A DNA stretch of 62,528 nucleotides from Aliiroseovarius sp. (GCF_030148435.1 NZ_JASBTN010000014.1:1-62528); one strand, 5' to 3'; counted from the first letter of the stretch, positions 44,375 through 54,453 are shown. Translations and numbers: made by a program. The notes: a model not told the origin generated them from the sequence alone.

Positions 44375-44412
44375 AACCGCCCCCGACCGTCTGGCGCGGG
44401 GGCGGTTTGTGT
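44375..44412 (-). terminator. Terminator of pyc
   Basis: AACCGCCCCCG (44375-44385) pairs with CGGGGGCGGTT (44397-44407). Leftward the stem is followed by TTCTTTTT. It lies 20 bases after the pyc stop. Confidence 0.85.
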
Positions 44413-44427
44413 TGGTTCGGGCCGGGT

Positions 44428-47400
44428 TTACTCCAGTTCCACCAGCAGATCCTTGGCGTCGATCTGGGCACCTGGCGTGATATGCACGGCCTTGATGGTG
44501 GCGTCGCGCTCGGCGTGGATTCCGGTTTCCATCTTCATCGCCTCGATGGTCAGGAGCAGGTCGCCTTCCTTGACCTGGCTGCCCACGGTGGCGGCCACGC
44601 TGGCGACCACGCCGGGCATCGGCGCGCCGATGTGGTTTGCATTGCCCGCTTCCGCCTTGGCACGCGCCTGCGCCCGCGCCTTGACCTTGCGGTCAGGCAC
44701 GCGGATCACGCGGGGTTGGCCATTGAGTTCGAAGAACACCTTCGCCTCGCCGTCCTCGCCGGTCTCGCCCACCGCCTGCAGGCGGATTTCCAGCGTCTTG
44801 CCCGGGTCGATCTCCGCCTCGATCTCTTCGCCCGGCTCCATGCCGTAGAAGAAGGTGCGTGTCGGCAGGGTGCGCACCGGGCCGTAGGTCCGGTGGCGGC
44901 CCATGTAATCCAGGAAAACCTTGGGATACATCAGGTAGCCGTTCAGATCTTCGTCATCGACCTGGAAACCTTCGAGTTCTTCCGAAAGCTCCGTGCGGGC
45001 TTTCTTCAGGTCCACGGGCTTCAGGTGCTGACCGGGGCGCGAGGTGTCGGGCTTGGCGCCTTTCAGAACCTTGTCGACGATGCCTTCCGGGAAACCACCG
45101 GGCGGCTGGCCCAGGTTGCCCTTCATCATGTCGATGACCGAGTCGGGGAAGGCCACGTCAGTGTCGGGATCTTCCACGTCGTCGCGGGTCAGACCCTGGC
45201 TGACCATCATCAGCGCCATGTCGCCGACCACCTTGGACGAGGGCGTCACCTTCACGATGTCGCCGAACATCCGGTTCACATCGGCATAGCTCTGCGCGAC
45301 CTCCGGCCAGCGTTCTTCCAGCCCCAGCGAGCGCGCCTGCGCCTTGAGGTTGGTGAACTGTCCGCCGGGCATCTCGTGCAGGTAGACCTCGGAGGCCGGT
45401 GCGGCGAGGCCGCTTTCAAAGGCGGCATATTGCGCGCGCACACCTTCCCAGTAGTTCGAAATCTCGCGGATCGCGCCAATGTCGAGCCCGGTGTCGCGAT
45501 CGGTGTTGCGCAGGGCTTCAACCACCGACCCCAGGCAGGGCTGCGAGGTGCCGCCGGAAAAAGCGTCCATCGCCGCGTCCACCGCATCGACGCCCGCATC
45601 GGCGGCGGCCAGGATCGTGGCCCCGGCAATGCCCGAGGTGTCATGGGTGTGGAAATGGATCGGCAGCCCGACTTCTTCTTTCAGCGCCTTGACCAGTTTC
45701 GAGGCCGAGGCGGGTTTCAACAGCCCTGCCATGTCCTTCAGCCCCAGCACATGGGCGCCCGCGTCACGCAGCTCCTTGCCCATGTTGACGTAATAGTTCA
45801 GGTCGTATTTTGCGCGGTTCGGATCCAGGATGTCGCCGGTGTAGCAGATCGTGCCCTCGCAGACCTTGCCCGCGTCCACCACCGCATCCATCGCGACGCG
45901 CATGTTCTCGACCCAGTTCAGGCTGTCGAAGACGCGGAACACATCCACGCCGGTCTCGGCCGCCTGGCGCACGAATTCCTGCACCACATTGTCCGGGTAG
46001 TTGGTGTACCCGACGCCGTTCGAGGCGCGCAGCAGCATCTGGCTCATGACATTCGGCATGGCCGCGCGCAGGTCGCGCAGGCGCTGCCAGGGGCATTCCT
46101 GCAGGAAGCGATAGGCCACGTCGAAGGTCGCGCCCCCCCAGCATTCCACCGAGAACAGCCCGGGCAGGTTGGCCGCATAGGTCGGCGCCACCTTGATCAT
46201 GTCGATCGAACGCATCCGGGTCGCCAGAAGCGACTGGTGGCCGTCGCGCATGGTGGTGTCGGTCAGAAGCAGCTGTTTCTGATCTGCCATCCAGTCGGCC
46301 ACCGCCTGCGGGCCCTTTTCCTCCAGCAGGTTGCGGGTGCCATAGGCGGGTTCCGTGCGCGGGGCCGGGGCTTTCGGCGCCTTCAGATCCTCGGCGGGCA
46401 GCGGGCGGCCCTCGGTTTCGGGATGACCGTTCACCGTGATGTCGGCGATATAGGTCAGGATCTTGGTCGCCCGGTCGCGCCGCTTCTTGAACTTGAACAG
46501 GCCCGGCGTCTCGTCGATGAACTTTGTCGTATACTGGTTGTTCAGGAAGGTCGGGTGTTTCAGCAGGTTCTCGACGAAGGCGATGTTCGTGGACACGCCG
46601 CGCACGCGGAACTCACGCAGGGCGCGGTCCATGCGGGCAATCGCCTTTTCCGGCGTCGGCGCCCAGGTCGTCACCTTCGTCAGCAGGCTGTCATAATAGC
46701 GCGTGATCACGCCCCCTGCATAGGCCGTGCCGCCGTCCAGGCGCACGCCCATGCCTGTGGCCGAGCGATAGGCGGTGATGCGGCCGTAATCGGGGATGAA
46801 GTTGTTCTGCGGGTCTTCCGTGGTGACGCGCGTCTGCAGCGCATGGCCGTTCAGGCGGATGTCGTACTGCGAGGCCTTGCCGGTCGCCTCGGCCAGGGAT
46901 TTCCCTTCGGAAATAAGGATTTGCGCCTGCACGATGTCGATGCCGGTGACTTCTTCGGTCACGGTGTGTTCGACCTGAACGCGCGGGTTCACCTCGATGA
47001 AGTAGAATTTGCCGGTCTCCATATCCATCAGGAACTCGACCGTGCCCGCGCATTGATAATTTACGTGGTTGCAGATCTTGCGGCCCAGTTCGCAGATCTC
47101 TTCGCGCTGTGCCTCCGACAGGGAGGGGGCGGGCGCACGTGCGACCACTTTCTGGTTGCGGCGCTGCACCGAACAGTCGCGTTCGTAAAGGTGATAGATC
47201 GCCCCGTGGGTGTCACCCAGGATCTGCACCTCGACGTGGCGGGCGCGGGTGATCATCTTTTCCAGGTAGCCTTCGCCATTGCCGAAGGCGGCTTCCGCCT
47301 CGCGGCGGCCTTCCAGCACCTTTTCTTCCAGCTCCTCGGGCCCGTGGATCGGGCGCATGCCGCGCCCGCCACCGCCCCAGGAGGCTTTCAGCATCAGGGG

Positions 47401-47868
47401 ATAGCCGACCGCCTCGGCCTCGGCGCGGATCGCGTCCATGTCGTCGCCCAGCACCTCGGTCGCCGGGATGACCGGCACGCCGGCCTCGATCGCCACACGC
47501 CGCGCGCTGGCCTTGTCGCCCAGAGCCCGCATGGTTTCCGCCTTGGGACCAATGAAGGTAATGCCATTGGCGGCGCAGGCATCCACGAAGTCGGGGTTCT
47601 CGGACAGAAGCCCATAACCCGGATGGATCGCGTCGGCGCCGCATTCCTTGGCGACGCGGATGATCTCATCGATCGACAGATAGGCGGCCACAGGCCCCAT
47701 CCCCTCACCGATCTTGTAGGCCTCATCCGCCTTGAAGCGGTGCAGGCCGAGCTTGTCCTCCTCCGCATAGACAGCAACGGTCTTTTTTCCCATCTCATTC
47801 GCCGCGCGCATCACGCGAATGGCAATCTCACCGCGGTTGGCGATCAGGATCTTACGAAAATCAGGCAT
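44428..47868 (-). CDS. pyc: Pyruvate carboxylase
   Basis: A 1146-aa single-chain biotin enzyme that makes oxaloacetate from pyruvate, bicarbonate and ATP. In order it has biotin carboxylase (about 1-455, starting FRKILIANRGEIAIRV, with the GGGGRGM ATP-grasp loop), a carboxyltransferase TIM barrel (about 530-830, LLTDTTMRDGHQS), an allosteric/linker region, and a C-terminal biotinyl domain with IEAMKMETG. The start at 47868 is the conserved N-terminus; 43 further codons upstream have no homology. A perfect 8-base inverted repeat lies 23 bases before the start and may control it. Confidence 0.96.
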   Translation of the reverse strand: MPDFRKILIANRGEIAIRVMRAANEMGKKTVAVYAEEDKLGLHRFKADEAYKIGEGMGPVAAYLSIDEIIRVAKECGADAIHPGYGLLSENPDFVDACAANGITFIGPKAETMRALGDKASARRVAIEAGVPVIPATEVLGDDMDAIRAEAEAVGYPLMLKASWGGGGRGMRPIHGPEELEEKVLEGRREAEAAFGNGEGYLEKMITRARHVEVQILGDTHGAIYHLYERDCSVQRRNQKVVARAPAPSLSEAQREEICELGRKICNHVNYQCAGTVEFLMDMETGKFYFIEVNPRVQVEHTVTEEVTGIDIVQAQILISEGKSLAEATGKASQYDIRLNGHALQTRVTTEDPQNNFIPDYGRITAYRSATGMGVRLDGGTAYAGGVITRYYDSLLTKVTTWAPTPEKAIARMDRALREFRVRGVSTNIAFVENLLKHPTFLNNQYTTKFIDETPGLFKFKKRRDRATKILTYIADITVNGHPETEGRPLPAEDLKAPKAPAPRTEPAYGTRNLLEEKGPQAVADWMADQKQLLLTDTTMRDGHQSLLATRMRSIDMIKVAPTYAANLPGLFSVECWGGATFDVAYRFLQECPWQRLRDLRAAMPNVMSQMLLRASNGVGYTNYPDNVVQEFVRQAAETGVDVFRVFDSLNWVENMRVAMDAVVDAGKVCEGTICYTGDILDPNRAKYDLNYYVNMGKELRDAGAHVLGLKDMAGLLKPASASKLVKALKEEVGLPIHFHTHDTSGIAGATILAAADAGVDAVDAAMDAFSGGTSQPCLGSVVEALRNTDRDTGLDIGAIREISNYWEGVRAQYAAFESGLAAPASEVYLHEMPGGQFTNLKAQARSLGLEERWPEVAQSYADVNRMFGDIVKVTPSSKVVGDMALMMVSQGLTRDDVEDPDTDVAFPDSVIDMMKGNLGQPPGGFPEGIVDKVLKGAKPDTSRPGQHLKPVDLKKARTELSEELEGFQVDDEDLNGYLMYPKVFLDYMGRHRTYGPVRTLPTRTFFYGMEPGEEIEAEIDPGKTLEIRLQAVGETGEDGEAKVFFELNGQPRVIRVPDRKVKARAQARAKAEAGNANHIGAPMPGVVASVAATVGSQVKEGDLLLTIEAMKMETGIHAERDATIKAVHITPGAQIDAKDLLVELE

Positions 47869-47890
47869 GGCAGGCTCCCCCGTCTGCTCA

Positions 47891-47911
47891 CTGGTCAGGA
47901 TTTCTGACCAG
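47891..47911. promoter_or_regulatory. Inverted repeat CTGGTCAG-N5-CTGACCAG before pyc
   Basis: Perfect 8-base arms with a 5-base spacer, 23-43 bases upstream of the pyc ATG. It may be an operator (GntR-like half sites TGGTCA) or a leader hairpin. Confidence 0.5.
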
Positions 47912-48060
47912 TTATAGTCATGCTGCGACGCAGCGCAAGCGTTCTGTAACATTTCTGCAAGAATCGCGGAAGGCGCTGGTGCGACATTGTGGAGCACTGG
48001 TGCGTCAGCGGGCGCAAGCGTCTGTTCGGGGGAGGTTGATGGTCAGAGGTGCGAACGGGT

Positions 48061-49221
48061 CTAGGTGTTCGGGCGCGTCAGAAGCCCGCCCGGTTCGCGA
48101 TGTACCTTGCCGTCGAGTTCCAGATCCGTGAGCCCGCGCGCGACCTGCGAGGCCTCCGCGCCCAGGTCGCGGATCAACTGGTCCTCGGCCACTGGGCTGG
48201 GGCCGAGCCGGTCGAGGATCTGCCTGTGCAGCGCCAGATGGTCTGCATGGCTGCGGCGCGCAGGGTGCCGGCTCTCTTCGACGGGGACGACCGGTTGGGG
48301 GAAGTGTTCGGCCTCTTCCACCTCGGGCATGGCCTGTTGCACGGCTTCGATCACGTCCTTCGGTCCGCGCACCAGGAGCGCGCCGTCGCGGATCAGCATG
48401 TTGCATCCCGAGGCCCGGGCGTCGAAAGGATGGCCGGGCACGGCCATCACTTCGCGCCCCTGGTCCAGGGCGTCACGCGCGGTGATGAGCGATCCGGATT
48501 TTGCCGCTGCTTCCACCACCACCACCGCCTGTGCAAGGCCGGAGATAATCCGGTTGCGGCGTGGAAAATGGCGCGCCATGGGGGAAAGGCCCATCGGCTG
48601 TTCGGACAGGCGCACGCCCTGGCGGGCGATCTCTTCGCCCAGTACGGTGTTTTCCTTGGGATAGAGCACATCGACCCCGCCGGCCATCACGGCGGCGGTG
48701 GTGCCGTGGTCCAGTGCCGCGGCATGGGCGGCGGTGTCGATCCCGCGCGCCAGACCGGATACCACGGTAATTCCTGCCTGTGCCAGGTCGCCCGCCAGTT
48801 TGCGGGCCATGCGGGTGCCCAGCGAGGACGCGTTGCGCGCGCCGACAAGGGCCACGGTTGGGCGGTGCAGGGTGGCAATATCGCCCATTGCCCAGAGAAG
48901 CGGCGGGGCATCGGGAATCTCGGTCAGCGCCGCAGGATACTCCGCCGAGCCGAATGCGATCAGTCGCGCGCCGGCAAAGCGCGCGCGCGACAACTCATCT
49001 TCGACCACGGCAACAGGGCAGGGCTGATAGTCCTTCACCCCGGCGGCGCGGGCTACTTCAGGCAGGGCGTCCAGCGCGGCCTGTGCCGTGCCGTGTTCGC
49101 GTATCAATCTGTAAAAGGTCGTCACGCCGACGCGGCGCGAGCGCAAGAGCCGGAGCCAGGCAACCTCATCTTCCGCACTGAGGGGTGGGGTGAGGGGGTG
49201 GGAGGAAGGGAATAAATCCAC
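48061..49221 (-). CDS. dprA: DNA processing protein DprA
   Basis: A 386-aa protein that binds incoming single-stranded DNA and loads RecA in transformation and gene-transfer-agent uptake. A helical N-terminus (about 15-75) precedes the Rossmann-like DprA core (about 80-290) with GARNASSLGTRMARKLA and SGLARGIDTAAHAAAL; the C-terminal winged DprA domain (about 310-375) is present. Two inverted TTAACCAT sites lie 30-53 bases upstream and point to CtrA control. Confidence 0.93.
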   Translation of the reverse strand: MDLFPSSHPLTPPLSAEDEVAWLRLLRSRRVGVTTFYRLIREHGTAQAALDALPEVARAAGVKDYQPCPVAVVEDELSRARFAGARLIAFGSAEYPAALTEIPDAPPLLWAMGDIATLHRPTVALVGARNASSLGTRMARKLAGDLAQAGITVVSGLARGIDTAAHAAALDHGTTAAVMAGGVDVLYPKENTVLGEEIARQGVRLSEQPMGLSPMARHFPRRNRIISGLAQAVVVVEAAAKSGSLITARDALDQGREVMAVPGHPFDARASGCNMLIRDGALLVRGPKDVIEAVQQAMPEVEEAEHFPQPVVPVEESRHPARRSHADHLALHRQILDRLGPSPVAEDQLIRDLGAEASQVARGLTDLELDGKVHREPGGLLTRPNT

Positions 49222-49250
49222 TTGGTCGTCCTGTTTCCGGTTCTTGCGGA

Positions 49251-49274
49251 TTAACCATAGGGGCGAAATGGTTA
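49251..49274. promoter_or_regulatory. Paired CtrA-like half sites before dprA
   Basis: TTAACCAT (49251-49258) and ATGGTTAA (49267-49274) form an inverted pair with an 8-base spacer. TTAACCAT is a known CtrA half-site form, and CtrA is known to control dprA in Rhodobacter capsulatus. Confidence 0.6.
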
Positions 49275-49323
49275 ACGAGGTGTGAAGCGGACCGGGATTT
49301 ATTCCCCCCTTATGGCTGTTGCC

Positions 49324-50748
49324 TCAGGTGGCCGAACCTCCCACGGTCAGCCCGCCGATGAGCAATGTCGGCTGCCCCACGCCAACCGGCACGGATTGAC
49401 CCGCCTTGCCGCAGGTGCCGATGCCGGGGTCCATCGCCATGTCATTCGCCATCGCGCGGATCTGCTTCATCGCCTGCGGGCCGTCGCCGATCAGCGTTGC
49501 GCCTTTCACCGGAGCGCCGATCCTGCCGCCCTCGATGCGATAGGCTTCGGTGCAGGAAAAGACGAATTTGCCGTTGGTGATGTCCACCTGACCGCCGCCG
49601 AAGCCGACCGCATATATGCCGTCCCTGAGCTCGCCAAGCACCTCTTCGCGGGTCGCTGTGCCACCTTCCATGATCGTATTGGTCATGCGCGGCATGGGCG
49701 TGTGGGCGTAGCTTTCACGTCGCCCGTTGCCGGTGGGGGCGACGCCCATCAGGCGGGCGTTCTGGCGGTCCTGCATGTAGCCGACCAGCACACCATCCTC
49801 GATCAGCACATTGCGCGCGCCCGGTGTTCCCTCGTCGTCCACGGTGATCGACCCACGGCGATCGGGAATGGTGCCGTCATCCACCACGGTCACGCCCCTG
49901 GCCGCAACCCGGGTGCCGACGAGACCCGAGAAGGCAGAGCTTCCCTTGCGGTTGAAGTCGCCCTCCAACCCGTGGCCCACGGCCTCGTGCAGCAGAATGC
50001 CGGGCCAGCCGGAACCCAGGACCACGTCCATCTGCCCGGCCGGGGCGGGCACGGCGTCGAGGTTCACCAGCGCGATGCGCAGCGCCTCGCGGGTCACGCC
50101 CTGCCAGTGGGCGGGTTCCAGCAGCCCGTCCAGGCCAAGCCGCCCGCCGCCGCCGTGGCCGCCCGCCTCGCGCCGTCCGTCCTGTTCGACGATCACCGAG
50201 ACATTCAGCCGGGTCATCGGGCGGGTGTCGGAGACCAGCGTGCCGTCAGGACGCAGGATGTGAACCTCTTGAAGCGATGCCGCGAGGGTCGCTGTGACCT
50301 GCACGATACGCGGGTCGAGGTCGCGGGCGAAGGCGTCGATCTCGCGCAGGGTCTCGATCTTGACGGGAAACTCGGCCCCGGCCATCGGATCTTCGTCCGT
50401 ATAGAGGCGCCGGTTGGTCTGGGCAGGGGAGTCAGCCATGACGCCACCGCCGTCCCCGACCGCCAGACGCGTGGTCGCCGCGGCCCGTTTCAGGGCGGCC
50501 TCGCTGATCTCGGTCGAATGGGCATAGCCGGAGACTTCGCCCTTCACCGCGCGCAGTCCGAAGCCTTCGGAGGCGTCGTAGCTTGCTGTCTTTACCCGCC
50601 CGTCATCGAAGGTCAGAACCTCGCTGCGGCGACGCTCCAAAAACAGCTCGCCATCCTCGGCGCCCTCGGTCGCCGCGCGCAGGGTGGACAGCGCTTCTTC
50701 CTGGCCCAGGTGAGTCTCGAACGGCCTGAATCTGGTATCCTCGGACAT
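49324..50748 (-). CDS. tldD: TldD metalloprotease
   Basis: A 474-aa member of the TldD/PmbA family, which degrades unstructured peptides with a partner TldE/PmbA not seen here. The zinc motif is HEAVGHGLEGD near residue 245 (HExxxH), with a later Cys ligand near GTCGKAGQ. I start at ATG 50748; the frame is open 15 codons upstream. It is divergent from the coxB cluster, a common arrangement in this order. Confidence 0.93.
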   Translation of the reverse strand: MSEDTRFRPFETHLGQEEALSTLRAATEGAEDGELFLERRRSEVLTFDDGRVKTASYDASEGFGLRAVKGEVSGYAHSTEISEAALKRAAATTRLAVGDGGGVMADSPAQTNRRLYTDEDPMAGAEFPVKIETLREIDAFARDLDPRIVQVTATLAASLQEVHILRPDGTLVSDTRPMTRLNVSVIVEQDGRREAGGHGGGGRLGLDGLLEPAHWQGVTREALRIALVNLDAVPAPAGQMDVVLGSGWPGILLHEAVGHGLEGDFNRKGSSAFSGLVGTRVAARGVTVVDDGTIPDRRGSITVDDEGTPGARNVLIEDGVLVGYMQDRQNARLMGVAPTGNGRRESYAHTPMPRMTNTIMEGGTATREEVLGELRDGIYAVGFGGGQVDITNGKFVFSCTEAYRIEGGRIGAPVKGATLIGDGPQAMKQIRAMANDMAMDPGIGTCGKAGQSVPVGVGQPTLLIGGLTVGGSAT

Positions 50749-50927
50749 GACAACCCCTATTGTTAGCGCTGCGACAATGTGCAAGAGCGACAAAACAGCG
50801 CAGATTTTCCTTGTTCACAGTTTCTAGATATGGTTTCAAACCGACAGGGACACAACGGGATTCCCGCGTGAGGAGGCGTGGACCCGGGCCGGGTGCGGCT
50901 CAAGCACCGAGTGAACAGGAAAGATAC

Positions 50928-51788
50928 ATGCGACCGATGAAGACCCTCACGGCTGGCCTGGCCGCCGCTCTCGCCACGATGACCGCGACCGCCGCTTCTG
51001 CCCAGGAGGGCCTGAAAATCATTGGCGCTCCGCAGCCTGGCGGGCTGGGCTTCCAACCGGCCGCGACCGATATCGCCGTAAATACCCAGGGGCTGGACAA
51101 CCTGCTTCTGTGGATCATCACCGCGATCTCGATCTTCGTCGGTGCGCTGGTGCTGTACATTATCGTCCGCTACAACCGCCGCGCCAACCCGACCCCGGGC
51201 ACCTTTACCCACAACACCCCGATCGAAATCGCCTGGACGCTGATCCCGATCGTGATCCTCGTTTTCATCGGCGCGAACTCCCTGCCGGTCCTGTTCCAGC
51301 AGCAGGAGATCCCGGAAGGCGACGTGCATATCAAGGTCACGGGCTATCAGTGGTACTGGGGCTATGAATACACCGACCACGACTTCGGCTTCGACAGCTT
51401 CCTGCTGGCCAAGGAAGATCTGGCCGATTACGGTTATACGGAGCAGGAATACCTGCTGGCCACCGACACCGCCGTCGTGGTGCCGACCGGGGCCAAGGTC
51501 GTCATGGACGTGACCGGCGCCGACGTGATCCACTCCTGGACCATTCCGGCCTTCGGTGTGAAACAGGATGCCGTGCCCGGTCGGATCGCCCAGCTGTGGT
51601 TCGAAGTCGAGGAAGGCAAGGAAGGCATCTACTTTGGCCAGTGTTCCGAGCTTTGCGGCAAGGACCACGCCTATATGCCGATCACCGTCAAGGCTGTGAC
51701 CCAGGCTGAATATGATGCCTGGCTGAACGGCGCCATCGAGGAATATGCCGGCGTCAGCCCGGCGCTGACCGTGGCCTCCGCCGAGTGA
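50928..51788 (+). CDS. coxB: Cytochrome c oxidase subunit II
   Basis: A 286-aa periplasm-facing subunit of aa3 oxidase. A signal peptide ends in ASAQ near residue 26, and two transmembrane helices follow (about 60-85 and 105-130). The CuA site is in [13 protein letters not shown] near residue 240, with its Cys pair, His and Met, and an upstream His in IHSWTIP. It accepts electrons from cytochrome c. ATG 50928 follows AGGAAAG. Subunit I is not in the window. Confidence 0.96.
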   Translation: MRPMKTLTAGLAAALATMTATAASAQEGLKIIGAPQPGGLGFQPAATDIAVNTQGLDNLLLWIITAISIFVGALVLYIIVRYNRRANPTPGTFTHNTPIEIAWTLIPIVILVFIGANSLPVLFQQQEIPEGDVHIKVTGYQWYWGYEYTDHDFGFDSFLLAKEDLADYGYTEQEYLLATDTAVVVPTGAKVVMDVTGADVIHSWTIPAFGVKQDAVPGRIAQLWFEVEEGKEGIYFGQCSELCGKDHAYMPITVKAVTQAEYDAWLNGAIEEYAGVSPALTVASAE

Positions 51789-51865
51789 AAGATCCCTCGC
51801 GGGGCCGCGACCCGGCCCCGCACCCCAAGCCAGCCCCGAGCCGGAACTGCCCCAGAAGACCCGAT

Positions 51866-52822
51866 ATGAGCGACGCAAGCTTCGATAACAAGACCCGCAT
51901 CTGTCCCCAGACCGGCCTTTATGAGGCACAGTTCGGAGATTATTTCGAGCTGCTGAAGCCGCGGGTCATGTCGCTCGTGGTCTTTACCGCCTTCGTTGGC
52001 CTGCTGGTCGCGCCGGTGGGCGTGAACCCGATGGTTGCGCTGGCCTCGATCCTGTTCATTGCGCTTGGTGGCGGTGCCTCCGGCGCGCTGAACATGTGGT
52101 ATGACGCGGATATCGACCGCAAGATGAAACGCACCCGGTCGCGCCCGATCCCTTCGGGGCGCGTGACCGAGGGCGAGGCTTTCGCGATCGGCATCTCCCT
52201 GTCGGTCTTCGCAGTCGTCATGCTGTCCCTGGCCGCCAACCTGATGGCGGGTGCCCTTCTGGCCTTTACCATCTTCTTCTACGTGGTGATCTACACCATG
52301 TGGCTGAAACGCTGGACCCCGCAGAATATCGTGATCGGTGGCGCCGCAGGGGCCTTCCCGCCGATGATCGGCTGGGCCGTGGCCACCGGCGGCATGTCTG
52401 TGGAAAGCGTGCTGATGTTCGCCCTGACCCTGGCCTGGACGCCGCCGCATTTCTGGGCGCTGGCCCTGTTCACCAAGGGTGACTACGCAAACGCCGGTGT
52501 GCCGATGCTGACCGTGACCCACGGCCGCAAGGCAACCCGCGCCCATATCCTGGGCTACACGGTGGCGCTGGTCGGCGTGTCCATTGCGCTGGGGCTGACC
52601 TCGATCGGTGGACCGGTCTACATGGTCGTGGCCACGGTACTGAACCTCTTGTTCCTCAGGGGCGCCTGGGCGGTCTGGCGCCGCACGGATGCTGACAGCG
52701 ACGCCGACAAGCACGCGGCCGAACGGGGCCTGTTCAAGCTTTCGCTGCTTTACCTGTTCCTGCATTACGGTGCGTTGCTGATCGAGGCTTCGCTGAAACC
52801 CTTCGAAATGGGAGGCTGGTAA
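51866..52822 (+). CDS. ctaB: Protoheme IX farnesyltransferase (heme O synthase)
   Basis: A 318-aa inner membrane prenyltransferase with about nine helices. The polyprenyl-diphosphate motif NMWYDADIDRKMKRTRSRP (NxxxDxxxD) is near residue 72. It attaches a farnesyl group to heme b for oxidase assembly. I start at ATG 51866 (MSDASFDNK). A GTG at 51785 overlaps the coxB stop and is in frame, giving 27 low-complexity residues; it is less likely. Confidence 0.94.
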   Translation: MSDASFDNKTRICPQTGLYEAQFGDYFELLKPRVMSLVVFTAFVGLLVAPVGVNPMVALASILFIALGGGASGALNMWYDADIDRKMKRTRSRPIPSGRVTEGEAFAIGISLSVFAVVMLSLAANLMAGALLAFTIFFYVVIYTMWLKRWTPQNIVIGGAAGAFPPMIGWAVATGGMSVESVLMFALTLAWTPPHFWALALFTKGDYANAGVPMLTVTHGRKATRAHILGYTVALVGVSIALGLTSIGGPVYMVVATVLNLLFLRGAWAVWRRTDADSDADKHAAERGLFKLSLLYLFLHYGALLIEASLKPFEMGGW

Positions 52823-52823
52823 C

Positions 52824-52988
52824 ATGGCAATGAAGGTCGAACATGCTCTCCACCGCCGCCGCCTGAGCCGCAACGTGGGCCTGGGGCTGGTGCTGGTTCT
52901 CTACGTGGGCCTCGTCTACGGGCTGACCATCGCCAAGGTGGGCGGGCCGAAACCGAACACCCTGCCGGCTGCGGAGGCGCGCGAATGA
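52824..52988 (+). CDS. Small single-pass protein of the oxidase cluster (CoxF-like)
   Basis: A 54-aa protein with one transmembrane helix (about 17-37, GLGLVLVLYVGLVYGLTIA) between a basic N-terminus and a Pro-rich C-terminus. It follows ctaB by one base and overlaps ctaG by four bases (ATGA). A small protein in this position is usual in alphaproteobacterial oxidase clusters and is taken as an assembly factor or minor subunit; the exact role is not known to me. Confidence 0.85.
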   Translation: MAMKVEHALHRRRLSRNVGLGLVLVLYVGLVYGLTIAKVGGPKPNTLPAAEARE

Positions 52989-53566
52989 GCCTCACCGCCC
53001 CGCAGAAGACCGCGTTCAGGATGGTCGGCGTCGCCGTCACCATGGGCGCGCTGGCCTGGGCCTCGGTGCCGTTCTATGACTGGTTTTGCCGGGTCACGGG
53101 CTTTGGCGGCGTGACACAGACCGCCGAGGCGGGCTCGGATGTGGTGCTGGAGCGTACCATCAAGGTCCGTTTCGACGCCTCGCTGGAACGCGACATGCCC
53201 TGGGGCTTCAAACCCATGCAGCGCGAGATGGAGCTGAAAATCGGTGAAACCGGTCTGGCCTTCTACGAGGCCTGGAACCCGACCGACCGTCCAATCGCCG
53301 GCACCGCCAGCTACAACGTCGCGCCCTATGCGGCCGGTCTTTTCTTTTCCAAGATCGACTGTTTCTGCTTTACCGAACAGGTTTTGCAGCCGGGCGAGCG
53401 TGTCACCATGCCCGTCACCTTCTATGTCGACCCCGAAATCGTCGAGGACCGGGAGGCGAAATTCACCCGCGTGATCACCCTGTCCTATACTTTCCACGAA
53501 ACCGAACTGCCCGAGGACGTGGCGGCTTTGACGCCCGAGACCTCCGGCAGCACCGAGAATAACTAG
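52985..53566 (+). CDS. ctaG: Cytochrome c oxidase assembly protein CtaG (Cox11)
   Basis: A 193-aa protein anchored by one N-terminal helix (about 12-30) with a periplasmic beta domain. The copper ligands are in the CFCF motif ([10 protein letters not shown]) near residue 120. It delivers copper to the CuB site of subunit I. It is coupled by overlap to the small protein before it. Confidence 0.95.
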   Translation: MSLTAPQKTAFRMVGVAVTMGALAWASVPFYDWFCRVTGFGGVTQTAEAGSDVVLERTIKVRFDASLERDMPWGFKPMQREMELKIGETGLAFYEAWNPTDRPIAGTASYNVAPYAAGLFFSKIDCFCFTEQVLQPGERVTMPVTFYVDPEIVEDREAKFTRVITLSYTFHETELPEDVAALTPETSGSTENN

Positions 53567-53583
53567 AACCAGGGACGAAACAC

Positions 53584-54384
53584 ATGGCGCACGCAAAGAA
53601 CCACGACTACCACATCCTGCAGCCTTCCATTCAGCCCTTCCTGGGCGCGCTCTTCGCCTTCATCATGCTCTTTGGCGCCGTGCAATGGATGTCTGCCGGT
53701 ACGCCCTGGATATTCGCCATCGGCTTTGTCGGCGTGCTCTATGTCATGTTTGCCTGGTGGTCCGAAGTCGTGACCGAATCCCATGTCGGCGACCACACCC
53801 CGGTCGTGAAGATCGGTCTGCGCTACGGCGTGATCCTGTTCATCATGTCCGAAGTCATGTTCTTCTCGGCCTGGTTCTGGAGCTTCTTCAAACACGCCAT
53901 GTACCCGATGTCGGACCAGTCGCCTGCCGTCGACGGTGTCTGGCCGCCGGTCGGGATCGAGACCTTCGACCCCTGGCACCTGCCGCTGATCAACACGATC
54001 ATCCTGCTGCTGTCCGGCTGCGCCGTGACCTGGGCCCACCACGCCCTCGCGCATGAGAACAACCGCAAGGACCTTGTCACCGGCCTGCTGCTGGCGGTCC
54101 TGCTGGGCATGCTCTTCACCTTCTTCCAGGCCTATGAATACATCCACGCGTCCTTCGGCCTGTCGGGCAATATCTACGGCGCCAACTTCTACATGGCGAC
54201 CGGCTTCCACGGCTTGCATGTGATCATCGGCACCATTTTCCTGGCGGTCTGCCTGCTGCGCGCCATGAAGGGCCACTTTACCCCGCAAAGCCACGTCGGG
54301 TTCGAGGCCGCCGCCTGGTACTGGCACTTCGTCGATGTCGTCTGGCTGTTCCTGTTCGCCGCTATCTACATCTGGGGCGGTTGA
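53584..54384 (+). CDS. coxC: Cytochrome c oxidase subunit III
   Basis: A 266-aa inner membrane protein with seven helices. Typical segments are [17 protein letters not shown] at the start, [19 protein letters not shown] and the C-terminal [11 protein letters not shown]. It stabilises the proton-pumping core. It follows ctaG by 17 bases and ends before a hairpin terminator. Confidence 0.96.
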   Translation: MAHAKNHDYHILQPSIQPFLGALFAFIMLFGAVQWMSAGTPWIFAIGFVGVLYVMFAWWSEVVTESHVGDHTPVVKIGLRYGVILFIMSEVMFFSAWFWSFFKHAMYPMSDQSPAVDGVWPPVGIETFDPWHLPLINTIILLLSGCAVTWAHHALAHENNRKDLVTGLLLAVLLGMLFTFFQAYEYIHASFGLSGNIYGANFYMATGFHGLHVIIGTIFLAVCLLRAMKGHFTPQSHVGFEAAAWYWHFVDVVWLFLFAAIYIWGG

Positions 54385-54409
54385 ACCTGATCTCCGGACA
54401 GGGTTTAAG

Positions 54410-54439
54410 AAGCGCGGGGCCGAGGCTCCGCGCTTTTTC
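54410..54439 (+). terminator. Terminator between coxC and surf1
   Basis: AAGCGCGG (54410-54417) pairs with CCGCGCTT (54428-54435) and is followed by T5. It should reduce transcription from the oxidase genes into surf1 and thrC. Confidence 0.8.
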
Positions 54440-54453
54440 AATTCGAGGACCCG

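Noticed and set aside
44263-47907. 1214-codon open frame on the + strand
   Set aside because: It is antisense to pyc, whose domains and motifs are complete; high GC leaves the opposite frame free of stops.
51785-51865. GTG start of ctaB overlapping the coxB stop
   Set aside because: It would add 27 low-complexity residues not typical of the family; kept only as an alternative.
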